Assembly (NCBI GenBank): GCA_018881555.1
Contig: JACAXG010000112.1
Span: 186,001-250,000, forward strand
Length of the DNA: 64,000 bases
DNA from: Amblyornis subalaris
Lineage: Eukaryota > Chordata > Aves > Passeriformes > Ptilonorhynchidae
Reading direction: 5' to 3'
Shown here piece after piece: positions 51,430-61,973 of this stretch (the stretch's first letter is position 1; every line of letters starts with the position of its first letter). The notes beneath the pieces were generated by a model. It worked only from the letters and a program-made list of their open reading frames with translations. It was not told the origin of the DNA and searched no databases. A program made the translations under genes and the position numbers.

Positions 51430-51870
51430 AATCATTTATTCAGGATCAATAGCAGCGACAAAGCAGATGAAGCATAGTACCAGACACTGGACAAATAACA
51501 CTAAAAACTTTCCAACCGCCCTTCTACAACTCTTCTCAAGAAGCTNTAACCCCCTTCTACACACATACACTGTTACAAGCTCAGCTCCCTGTCCAGCCGT
51601 GTGGGCTGTGGGTTGGTGCCCCAGTTTTGTGTAACTTCCTTGTCCACACCCCAAGGACTATGGTCCCGTGCATGCTGCCCACATACCACCAGAAAGACCA
51701 CTGCTGGGTGCAGGCTGCTCCTGGCACCCCATGGAAGGTTGTGCCACCCAGACTGGGCAGGGCATGCGTTTCTTGGGGACATTGCAATCAAGGACTACCC
51801 CCCTGCACTGGCTACTGCTTCCTCTCACCACCTATCCCCATTTTCACAAATGTATATACTCTCTTTATAA
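51430..51870. other. GC-richer unclassified segment
   Basis: Between the minus-strand AATAAA near 51440 and a minus-strand TATATAC motif near 51858, this segment is GC-richer than its surroundings. Overlapping short frames appear on both strands (for example 51627-51902 plus and 51573-51791 minus), none with a recognised motif. It may be the 3' untranslated part of whatever 51929-52111 belongs to, or an unrecognised repeat. Confidence 0.25.
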
Positions 51871-51928
51871 TTCTTTTCAAGATGATTATCTTTGCATTAT
51901 AACTTTTTTTTTAATTTGCCTTGTTAGT

Positions 51929-52111
51929 TTAGTCCCACTGAACGTCATCTTCCTCTTCAGGATTATTAGTTTTGGGCAAATGCCCTCTCAGAGAGTTTTG
52001 GCCATTCCCTTCTGACACACTGTTTACACTTCCATTCTCTTTACCAGGTGTTGTCCTGGGCATGTTACTAAGAGAGAGCTGTGCAGGGACACCCTGCATT
52101 TTTTTCTTCAT
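51929..52111 (-). CDS. Unidentified 60-codon frame, possible last exon or retrocopy
   Basis: The frame starts at the ATG at 52111-52109 and stops at 51931-51929. It is lysine-rich at the N-terminus, then polar (Ser, Asn, Gly, Gln, Pro), with GKENGS near residue 23 and an acidic C-terminus PEEEDDVQWD. That layout looks like the tail of a real protein more than most chance frames here. The reading frame is open a further 14 codons upstream, through a poly-Lys run, to a stop. No polypyrimidine tract precedes it on the minus strand, so it is not an obvious spliced exon. AATAAA occurs downstream on the minus strand near 51440. It could be a degraded processed pseudogene, a terminal exon or chance. 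I cannot name a family. Confidence 0.2.
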   Translation of the reverse strand: MKKKMQGVPAQLSLSNMPRTTPGKENGSVNSVSEGNGQNSLRGHLPKTNNPEEEDDVQWD

Positions 52112-52622
52112 ACTTAATATCTGTTTCTTTTTTTTTTTCCTTTAATTGGGGTATTTTATAGATTTTTACCTTAATAATTTTTGCTTCATACATGCTCATG
52201 GTATAATATTTTTAATTTTCCCCACATCCAGTTTTACTTGTTTAAAATATCATGTTATCAATAAATGTGCCACATCTTCTCTGGTTTACCATGGCTCAGA
52301 GATTGTTGCAGACAGGTCTGAGAAAAGCAGATATATATCTAAAGATGATGAATGACTCCCCATAACCAGTCTGGATCCAAAAGTATAAGACAAGATAAAT
52401 GCATTGAAAAAGATACCTAAATATCAAGGGAATCTATTGAAACGTCTAGGGGTGGCACACAGTGTCAGGTTATAGCAGCCTGAAATTTATCTGCGCTATA
52501 AGTTTCAAGTACATGGCTCCAGCCTATAGAGCTTACTGGATGAAAATGTTACATACAGTCTGATACTTCAGTTATTGTGTGTGATTTTCAAATCCAAAGA
52601 AGAAAAATTCTTGCTTTGTCTG

Positions 52623-52626
<4 letters not shown>
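52112..52626. other. Gene-free stretch
   Basis: Unique sequence with no recognised element before the AT microsatellite. Confidence 0.5.

Positions 52627-52656
<30 letters not shown>
52627..52656. repeat. (AT)15 microsatellite
   Basis: Fifteen uninterrupted AT dinucleotides, likely polymorphic and prone to forming a cruciform. Confidence 0.95.
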
Positions 52657-52659
<3 letters not shown>

Positions 52660-52814
52660 ATAAAAATGTAAAAGGTTGAAATTTCTGACATAATCATATA
52701 ATCTACATATTTTCTGTTGTATTTTCTGGTCTCCTAATACCTTTACATTCATGTCATTTTAGTTCCATCAGTGAATTGCTTTCCTGTAGTGGTAGAAGGT
52801 CACATTGACAGACT

Positions 52815-53064
52815 GACAGAATCATGGAGAGNAAGTATCCTTATGACAATCTAGTCTGGCCTGCTGCTTAACACAGGCTGCAGAATTGTACACAGTAACC
52901 TATCTATTGAGCACTTGTGTTTCAGATATGGCACATTTTGGAAAATTTCCAGTCTTGATTTGAAGAATCAAGTGGTGATTACAGATTGCTGCCGACAAGA
53001 CCCATAAAATTAAAAATCTTTTCCTCTCAAAATTTCCCTATCACTTTTGTTCTATAACCCACAC
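52815..53064 (-). mobile_element. Old divergent CR1 fragment, antisense
   Basis: The plus strand has a tail-like GACAGAATCATGGAGAG, then ACAATCTAGTCTGGCCTGC, CACAGGCTGCAGAATT and TTCCAGTCTTGATTTGAAGA. This order is known from the older CR1 subfamilies shared with turtles and crocodilians (the CR1/L3-like group). It ends near TTGTTCTATAACCCAC. Divergence is high and the identification rests on the order of these blocks. No coding frame survives. Confidence 0.65.
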
Positions 53065-53364
53065 AACATACAAACAAATTTATAGAAAACTCGTGTCATA
53101 AATCTTATTGCAAGAAAAAATAGCTAGGGAATTCTAGGAAAAAAATGATGTGTTTTGGCACTTTTCAACATATTTAGAGAGCAAGATGATAGTTACTTTG
53201 GAAGTACCTATGATTGAAATAAATTACAGAGGGGGAAAATTCAGATTCGAAGGCAAAGTCCTAAATCCTAGTAAAGACCTACTGGAAATTACACTGTTAC
53301 TGCTACTCATACATGCAGCCATATACATGTGCAATTCTTGTGGCAGTACTAAACTGTCAGAGGC

Positions 53365-53594
53365 TGTGATGGGTTGACCCTGGCTGGACACCAGGTGCCC
53401 ACCAAAGCCGTTCTATCAACCCCCTCTTCAGCTAGACAGGGTAGAAAAAATATAATGAAAGGCTTGGGTTGAGATAAGCACAGGGACAGGTCACTCACCA
53501 ATTATCATCATGGACAAAACAGACTTGACTTGCGGAAAATTTATTTAACTTATTATAAATCAAATCAGAGTCCAGTCAAGGTCAACCCACCACA
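53365..53594 (-). mobile_element. Avian retroviral LTR fragment with inverted terminus
   Basis: It begins TGTGATGGGTTGACCCTGGC, the antisense terminus of a common avian LTR. The family's GGTGCCCACCAAAGCCG, AAAGGCTTGGGTTGAGATAAG and AAATTTATTTAACTTATT blocks follow in order. The usual LTR continues for several hundred bases more; here it stops after AATCAAATCAGAG (about 53571). The final bases (53570-53594) are an inverted near-copy of the start, ending in GGTCAACCCACCACA. The segment is therefore a truncated LTR framed by about 25-bp inverted repeats. I see no target-site duplication. Confidence 0.75.
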
Positions 53595-55208
53595 ACATCT
53601 TCTCCAAAATACAGTTTTGGCACTGCTGTAAGGTAAACCGACAAGCTTTCCAACAGAGAGTTAGGTATTACTCCACTGCATTATTCACAGCACACACAGG
53701 ATTGGCAGACTGTATTTTACCAACTTTGATTAGATTTACATATTGAAATGGTTTTATGTAAGTGTAATGGTGTGTTAGTTCTTGATTATTAGCTTAGGAG
53801 AGACATTTGGTGCTGCAGATAACGTCTTTTAGGTTTGAGAGCCTTACACAGAGCACCAATTCTTGTAATTTCACAGGAATACTTGAAATAAAATATAGAA
53901 TAAAGTACCTTTCCTGCAAATACTTTTAAGATGTGAATAATAACAAAAAATCACACAGAGAGGGAAAAAATATCTTTCCACAACACATATTTATATTACA
54001 CGGTATGTTATTGTCTTGCTGAGCTGTGGTTGCCAGCAACAGTTCTGCTCTTGACAAAAATGCTTATGGTGATATTCCTAGTGGATTATTTGCCATGATG
54101 ATTGATTTTCAGATTTTTTTCTCTCTTTATTTTGTGTCTGACAAACCGAAAATTTATGACAAATATGCTGAAGGACAAGTACAATCTAAGAGTTACAACA
54201 TGGAACTGCAAAAGCTGAAGTATCTGTTTCTTTTTTCATGATGATGTTCAGATAGTTTCTCATAATCTAGTCTGTGTGTTGATAGCCTATCTGCAAACTT
54301 AGGATAATAATATTTATAATTTTCATGGATTGCTATCACACTGTAACTAGCCCATGGAGTTATGCATTTTGAGAAAGAAGAAGCTGCTGGGGTATGAAAC
54401 TTGGTTTAACGATGTCTGTTAATTCTTATAAATTATAGTTAAGCAGTTTACAGTTTAGTAAACTAGATGACTTAAAAACACCCTGACAACAAAAAAATAT
54501 TCACCAAAACCTCACTTAACTTGAAACATCAAACTTGAGGTCTAACTTCATTCTGTACCTTTCTCTTTAAAACAGTCGCATAGCTGGAACTTATTACTGC
54601 CTAGGTGTGATCTTTTAAATTGCAAGAGTCACAACTATAACTTGGTTTTCTCTCTGTAATGGGTATATAAAACTGTATGTTCTAAAATGCAAATGGGCTT
54701 CTAAATAAAGATGTTTCTTAAGCTGCTTTGACTTTTAGAAAAAATGTTCCACAGTGATATTTGACCAGCCTTGGACTCCCTCATATCTTAGAGGGACAAA
54801 TGATTTTGTTATTTGAGTTTGTAGAGGGCTTACAGACTAATTCCTTTAAAAGATTTTAGTAATTAAATTTTGAATTTTATCACCATCTTCAAAGACATAT
54901 GGTGTCATTCACAGACTCATTTATTCTGTCTCTAGTTTATCTACAAACATCCAGTCAAGGCCTTGACTTTGCTCTGAGGAGATCCAGGTATCATCACATT
55001 TATTTAGTTACCATATGCTTACATATTTCACATAAGTTCAAGTCAGTTCAGTTTCTTCGGTGTCCATGACATTTCTGAGAAGCTATTGATGATATGCTCT
55101 TAAATTCAGATGGTAACGTTGTAATAAAGCAATATTGTATTTGAAGAAAATTTTACATTCCTCATCAGAGAAAGCACTACACTTGGATATATCCATATAA
55201 GTCATATA
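53595..55208. other. Gene-free stretch
   Basis: AT-rich unique sequence; nothing recognised. Confidence 0.5.
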
Positions 55209-55269
55209 CCACAGAACTCGATGATCTCAAAGGTATTTTCCAATGTCAGTTATTATGTGATTCTATGGA
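55209..55269 (+). mobile_element. Short CR1 3' tail, sense
   Basis: CCACAGAACTCGATGATCTC, then AAAGGTATTTTCCAATGTCAG and TGATTCTATGG, follow the CR1 3' end consensus (GATGATCTCAAAGGTCTTTTCC, then the ATTCTATG tail). Only about 60 bases remain, an extreme 5' truncation. Confidence 0.75.
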
Positions 55270-58200
55270 AGGGAGAATTCTGGAGTACCTAATTGATGAA
55301 AGCTCTTTTGCTGATATGTACCAGGCAGGTTCAATCAATAAAAGCAGCTACTGAGCTTCTTTTTGTTGTCTGTTCCCCATCAAAAAATGCAAGTGCTGCA
55401 ACACAGAACAACTTTGCTCATGACCATTTCTGTAACCTTTGCTAAGGAACAAAACTTTCTCCTGCTTTTTATTTGTATTTATATCCCTTTGTTTCAGTAT
55501 AAGTACTTGAGTGTGCATTATTACTACCACGCACTCAATTTATGTCTGAAGTGTCCAGAAGCAACGGTTCCACAAATCAAGCTTAAGCAGGCTCCGTCTC
55601 TGGCTGCTGTTCTACTCCGATACATTCCAAGTGATTAACACCACCTGTGGCACTCCTAATTCACAGCAGCAGACAATTATATCCCTTGGATACCCATTAC
55701 GGGTAATTATTCCCATGACAGACTATTAGATATGGGTTGTGAACATCTCAGCTGTAAACTTTTTTGCAATTTTATTTTAATTCCAATATTACCATTGAGA
55801 AGCGTATTTGGGGAACAAATCAGTGTTACATTAAAGGTATGCTTACAACAAGCAAAAGATTCATTTTTATTGCTGGAGTTGTAGTCAGATGTATTATTTG
55901 AATATGTGATTAGAGGAGATTTTACATGTTTGCCATTACAAGATTATTTTCTTTTATTCTTTCAGTACAAATGCAATATCAGATCCTGCTGATAAAGTGG
56001 CACTAGAGACAGTTAGAAACAAATTGTTTTGTTTTGAAGACTGTTTACTCTTCTTACAAATATTTTTTCTTTTTTCCTTCTCAATATATACGTCTGATCC
56101 CTTTTAAGTATGTAGAGGAATTCTCTGGGGGAAAAAAGGCCAAAATTCATAAAACTTTCCTGGTGCTGTAGCTTTAATTTTAAAGATTTTTTAAAATGAA
56201 ATAACAAGCTAACACTCAATCAATATCAAACTCAATCATAATCTCTTTGATTTCCTATGGTATGAAATATGGTCTTATGTGGAAAATAAGCACACTTTGA
56301 ATCTGAATTGAGAATTGAGTTTCAGACAGAACAAAGTGTACTGAAGCCAATGGAAATAAGATAATAAATGTAAATTTAAATGAATGAAAANATGGTTCTT
56401 CTTTATATATTCATTTTCAAGAAGTCCATTTATATAAAACTATTAATATTGGGTTAAAAAAAAAGCAGCAGAAAAAGGAAGAAATCAATTTGCTTGTTTA
56501 TTATATTAAAAATGGAACAAAATGTTGTTTTCAATATAATAGAACAAAAAGAAAAAAATTTAGAATTAAAAGGAAAAATGTTTACACATGATGTGAATGT
56601 ATCAGTCATAGTTTCATTAATAAGCCTGAGTTCATATTGGCTTTCCTGTATTAACTTAGACTCTTTGATAAATGTGAAGAAAACTCTTTCTGTGATCCTC
56701 CCTCTAACCCCAGGCCATTACTGAATAAGTAAAAACCTTAGCTATTAATTATATTTGATCCTAAGTTGGGGACAGAGGAACAGACTAGGTCAGCTGATAA
56801 GAGCTTCTTTCATGGGATTTATTAAACTTTTAAAATCCTGGAGGCATTTCACAACACAAGTGCTGTTGAAATGTGAAATATGATAGGTAAGTTACAGCTG
56901 CCCTTAGTGCAAGCTCAACNGCAGCCTTATGCTCTGGTAAAACCTACCTGACTTCTGTAATATCAAGGAGAGGTTATGTTCTCATAATTCAGAAGAAACA
57001 GGACAAACCCCATCCTCGTTACTGTGGACTAAATGGCATGACAAATGGGATATGACTTTGTTGCACGTACAGTCTGACTTTATCACCATTTGTCACGTGC
57101 CGGTGGATCTCTCAGAGATACTGAAGTGACAGAAGTAAATGGGATTTTTACAGAGTCTGTGTGCACTATAGGCTTGTACTGTGTATCAAATAGTGTGGAA
57201 ATTTGAATCAAAGCTATGACATCTTACAGCCAACTATGTGGGCATGAATAGCTCTCTCAAAGAGTTCTTCCTGACATTGTGTTCTTCAGTCAGCAGAAAC
57301 ACAAGATAGCTTCCCTAAAGTCCGACTGGTATCATGCCATAAATTAAGAGCTGGTAACAGCATTACTCTGAAACTGTGTAATTATTTCTGAGTTCCGCTA
57401 AGCAAAACTTAATTCCTTATCCTCCTTTGACGGGTAAACTAGACGATGGAAAATATTTATGAAGCTATCTGCCATGGCTGAGGACTACCCTAAGGTAACA
57501 CTCAGGTCAGATGAATTTTTTTTATATAACAAATCAACACCAAATTTCATGGGGCAGATTGCTCCCAGGAATTCACTGTAACCACACAAGCCTGAAAATA
57601 AATGTGCTCAAAAGGCAATGTATCAAAACATGTAGATGTTTAGATGTTTGCAGGTGATGGTTCAGTACAGTTCTTTATAGAAATATAAGCATATTTCCTG
57701 GAAATCAGTGGGAGAGTTACATCTAAGTATCTTTCATGAACTGAGCTCATCTGTATTTACCAAAATGAATATGATAACTAACAAACACCTCAGCATCTAA
57801 GCGAGAAATCAAACGTATTTAAGAGAAGTAGTGATTAAGGATGTTTGCTGCTAGCATATATATTTTTTTTTGTACATTGAAGGAGTAAAACCAGCAATTA
57901 GTGAGACTGTGCAACAGCTTTCAAAGCACATGCGTACTCAGTATATGGCAGATGTGAAAGACTTCAGTTCAAAACTAGTCTATTCTCATCTTGTCCAGTG
58001 AGAACACACCAATTCAACTGAACAACTAAAACCAGGTAAACAATGAAAATTCTGAAGTTCCTGCAGTACCTGAAAAAGCAGGATTATTTTACTATGTGTG
58101 ACCAGGTGTAAAAGTAGAGATGATTCTATACCCTCGATATCACTTCAAGGAGCACGTGTCACATACTTAAGTTCTATCACTAAAATTCCCTGAAATTGCC

Positions 58201-61036
58201 CACACTGCACGGGAAGAAGGGGAGAGAAAGCAGGGGATAAGAAAAAAATCCCACACCCTTTCCAGTAGAAGTTGCTTGTAGTAACTTGATTTTATAAGCC
58301 AGGTTTCACACTTTAAATGTGAAGGACTTTGCTGAGTTTGTGATAGAGACAAAGCAATACCCTTTTTATTTGGTCAGATATAAAACTTCAATATGGCTCA
58401 TAGAAGTCAGTCAGACTTGCAGCAAGAGTTTGGACACTAGTACTCTACAGACTGGTTTTGCTTTTCTCACTTCATCCATCACAGGTCAATTGCTAAATCC
58501 TGGCAGCTTATAAGAGCACATCAGGTGTGGAAAGCATTTGCAGAATACTTAATGGCCACATGCTAAAGATTTTAAAGTTCAACAGCACCATCAGAACAGT
58601 CTGCTGAAGAGTCCTCTTAGAGTAATCTGGAAATTAACATTAAAGTCCAAGGACACTCTCTTATACGTGCGTATCAGAGGTAGTAGAGAAGGCTCAATGC
58701 TTACTGCTAAAGCACTGATAGGCACTGGCATTGCTCAGTGTGAAAAGTTATTTCTTATACCTAACTGAAAAAAAAATTCTGACTCTATTTTTCCATTTTC
58801 CTAAAAAGTAAAATCTTTTATTAATTTAGTGGTCTAAGATTTTTGATCTGTTAATGAAAGACTGTGTTGCTGGAAACCCAAATTGACCTTTCTTCTAATT
58901 CACGATACATTGCTTTCTTCTTTATAGCATAGTTCATTTGTGTTGATAACATTTTTTATTTCCCCTTGAAAGTTTCATTTTTAAGCAATGAAAAAAACTG
59001 GTGGACCATGTGTTAAATTTCTTCAGAGTTGTTAGAAGCAGTGCAGGCTCCCTTTCACACTCCTTATTCTATTACTGACAAAAGGCCTTTTAAACTTCAG
59101 CTCCATTCCAGCTGTATTTATAAAAGAAAGAAACAATGCCATCTGTCAGTCATTGTCTCCATAGGTCAAAAGCACTCTCTATTATGATCAGTATATCTGA
59201 AAATAGACCTGCAGAGAGTATTTCTTTTATGTCAGTAACTAAGAAGGAACTATCTAGTAACTTGGAACTGATGTTATTGTCATTTTATATGTGTTCAGAC
59301 CACTGGGTAGAAAAGCAAGTTCTACTACTGCAGCAGTAAAGAATTGAAGAGAAACTTGCATATTTTAAAATATTTAAACAAAATTTAGCTTTACTAACAC
59401 TAAAAATATTTTTGACAGCTTTATTTTAGGAATGTAATGGTAAAGTGAAATTTCTAAACTTGAAGAATTTAGAAAACAAAGAACAATTACTATAATATAT
59501 TTATATGAAAAGAAACTTGTGATTTTACACATTTCTCTTTTCAAGAAAGGTAGTTAGCTTAAAGCATCGTTTTTACTTTTCACTACTAACTTCCTCATAC
59601 CAAATGATATTTCAGTACTCTCAGAATTCATAATGTTTCTGTTTATGACATATCCCTTTTCAATTTGCCAATTTACTAAACTATGAAATGGTACTTGAAT
59701 GTGAATTGTGATACATGTATTAAAAATGAAATAGCATTTTCTGTAATTCTATCTTGAGAGCAATGTCTATTAAGCATTAAACTTCAGAAGATTCCACCAA
59801 AAAGCCTACTTCAAACTTTTCAGATGACAAAAAACTAACTTTTTAATAAATTTCAAGCTTGTAAAAAGTTAAAACATTCATAACAATTCTAAGGAAGTCA
59901 AGATTTAATGGTGATCTGAATCTGTTTTATACAGCCTTTTTCCTCCTTCCTATTACCTGAAATGTTTAATAAATTCTAGGAAAAAAGCATCCCAGAGCAT
60001 TGCAGTGATAATACACTTTATAATACGTAATGAAAACTATGAAAATAACATCTCTTTTTGCAAACTTTTGTGATCACAATTGTGCTACATATTGCTCTTC
60101 ATTGTGTTCTATGAAATAAAAGAAGCAGAATCTGACCACCACACTATAAAAGTTAGGAAATTCTGCAAGGGCATCTGATCCATCATCCAGAAGTTTCAGT
60201 GTTGGACATTTTGAATTTCGACAAGATTTATATCCGTTGAATGCCTTTGAGGATTAAGATCTAAATATTTTGCAATTTTCAATAGAAGACTGGATTAAAA
60301 AAACAGCAAAAATTTTCTGTGAAGTATTTAGTAGTTTTCCACAACCTAGCATATCTGACAGAATCTTCTGCCCTATATTTATTTTCTCCTGCTTGATTTC
60401 ATCCCAGCTTTTTTTTAGTATAAGAAACTCTTATTCCTGCTTAGTATTCAGGTACTTAGATCCTGGTTTGAATGTAATAGAATTTTCCGTAAATAAATTA
60501 AAGAGTAAATTAAGGAAATTTCTCTGCAGACCTTGTGGTTGACACCAAAACAGATGAGCAAGATTTTAGAGATTGTTCCAGAGAGAAGAGAGTCTAAAGT
60601 TGAAATGGACTTTGCTGACATTGTCAGAGTGAGAGGGATCTGAATCAAAGGCATTATAGCATATATCTGAAACATATTCCATATTACCTGTGGAAGATTA
60701 TTGTCCTTAGAACCATATCTGCAATAATGGATATAATTCTGTACAAACTAATTGTGTTTAAAGCAATAATGTGGAGATTACAGGAGCAGACGTCACAGAC
60801 TGGGAAAAAGTTAGTTGAAGTTACAGACTGGGAAGTTACAGACATAAGTCTATAACTTCCTAGAAACTTGCATAGGCGACATTACCAAGAGCCTGTCAAG
60901 TCTGATAAACCCTATGGATTAGCGTCTGCTCCTATTATTCTACACAGGGTCAGATGGTACTGCCCTGAGACAGCTTAGAACCATCAAAAGACACTATATA
61001 TCCCCTAGAGGAATGCTAAAAGGATGTAGAGCACAG
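55270..61036. other. Gene-free stretch
   Basis: About 5.8 kb, AT-rich, with no recognised element or gene. A near-palindrome lies at 60831-60860 and is listed separately. Frames such as 55363-55638 and 60270-60542 (+) are about 90 codons with no known domain. Confidence 0.5.
60831..60860. repeat. 30-bp near-perfect hairpin
   Basis: GGAAGTTA...TAACTTCC forms an 8-bp stem, followed by one C/A mismatch, a 4-bp AGAC/GTCT stem and a small ATAA loop. Just upstream, ACAGACTGGGAA occurs twice (60795-60806 and 60823-60834), so the hairpin is built from a locally duplicated motif. Confidence 0.75.
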
Positions 61037-61875
61037 ATCATAGAATCACAGAATAATAGAATGGCCTGGGTTGGAAGGGATTTTGCAGATCATCTCATTC
61101 CAATCCCCCTGCCATAGGTAGGGACACCTTTCATTAGACCGGGTTGCTCAGGGCTCCATCCAGTCTGACCTTGATCACTCACAGGGATGGGGCATTCGCA
61201 ACTTCTCTGGGCAACCTGTTCCAGTGCCTCACCATCTTCATAGTAAAGAATTTTTTCCTAATGTCTGATTGAAACCTACTCTCTTTCAGTTTGAAACCAT
61301 TCTCCATTGTCCTATCACTACATGCCCTTGCAAAAAAATCTCTCTAATTTTCTTGTAGGCTCCTTNCAGGTACTGGAAGGCTGCAATTAGGTCACCCCTA
61401 GGCCATCTCTTCTCCAGGCTGAACAATCCCAACTGTCTCAGCCTGTCTTCAGAGGAGAGGTATTCCATCCGTCTAATTTTCTTGGTGGCCTCCTCTGGAC
61501 TGGCTCTAACAGATTGATTTCCTTCCTGTGCTGGGGACCCCAGAGTTGGATGCAGCACTCCAAGGGAGGTCTCACCAGAGCAGAGGGACAGAGTCCCCTG
61601 CGTTGCCATGCTGGCCACGCTGCTTTTGATGCAGCCCACGACACAATTGGCTTTCTGGGCTGCAAGTGCACATTGCTGGGTCATGTCCAGCCTCTCATCC
61701 ACCAGCAACCCCAAGTCCGTCTCAGCAGGGCTGCTCTCAATCTGTTCATCCCCCAGCCTGTGTTGATATCGGGGTTTGCCCTGACCCACATGCAGCACCT
61801 TGAACTTGGTCTTGTTAAATCTCATGAGAGTCCCACGGGCCCACTTCTTGAGCTTGTCCAGGTCTCTCTGGATGA
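61037..61875 (-). mobile_element. CR1 LINE fragment, antisense, well-preserved C-terminal RT coding part
   Basis: The plus strand begins ATCATAGAATCACAGAATAA, the complement of the CR1 tail, then GGGTTGGAAGGGATTTTGCAG. The minus-strand frame 61286-61825 (179 codons) contains FKVLHVGQGKPRYQHRLG near the start, ALAAQKANCVVGCIKS and [17 protein letters not shown], all typical of the region after the RT core of CR1 ORF2. One shift in the middle moves part of the coding trace into frame 61438-61671. The copy is 5'-truncated at the ATCCAGAGAGACC segment (61861-61873) and lies 12 bases from a tRNA-like sequence. Confidence 0.92.
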
Positions 61876-61887
61876 AAACCGAACACC

Positions 61888-61973
61888 TCTTTCAATTTGG
61901 AATTGAACCAGAGACTTCAGGATTCCTGCAGGCCACACCTCTGCCATCCGCTTACCAGCTGAGATTTCGAAGG
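61888..61973 (-). other. tRNA-like sequence, possible SINE head or tRNA pseudogene
   Basis: Read on the minus strand, 86 bases fold as a class II (long variable arm) tRNA. The acceptor stem CCTTCGA/TTGAAAG pairs at six of seven positions. An A-box-like TCTCAGCTGG lies at 61964-61955, and a perfect B box GGTTCAATTCC at 61909-61899. The T stem pairs at four of five positions, and a CAGG-AAT-CCTG variable arm can form. The anticodon stem is poor with a nine-base loop, so it is not a working tRNA. Class II size would fit Leu or Ser ancestry. A tRNA-derived head followed by a CR1 end is the layout of avian SINEs such as TguSINE1, but here the CR1 part is about 840 bases, much longer than in a SINE. 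Confidence 0.5.
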
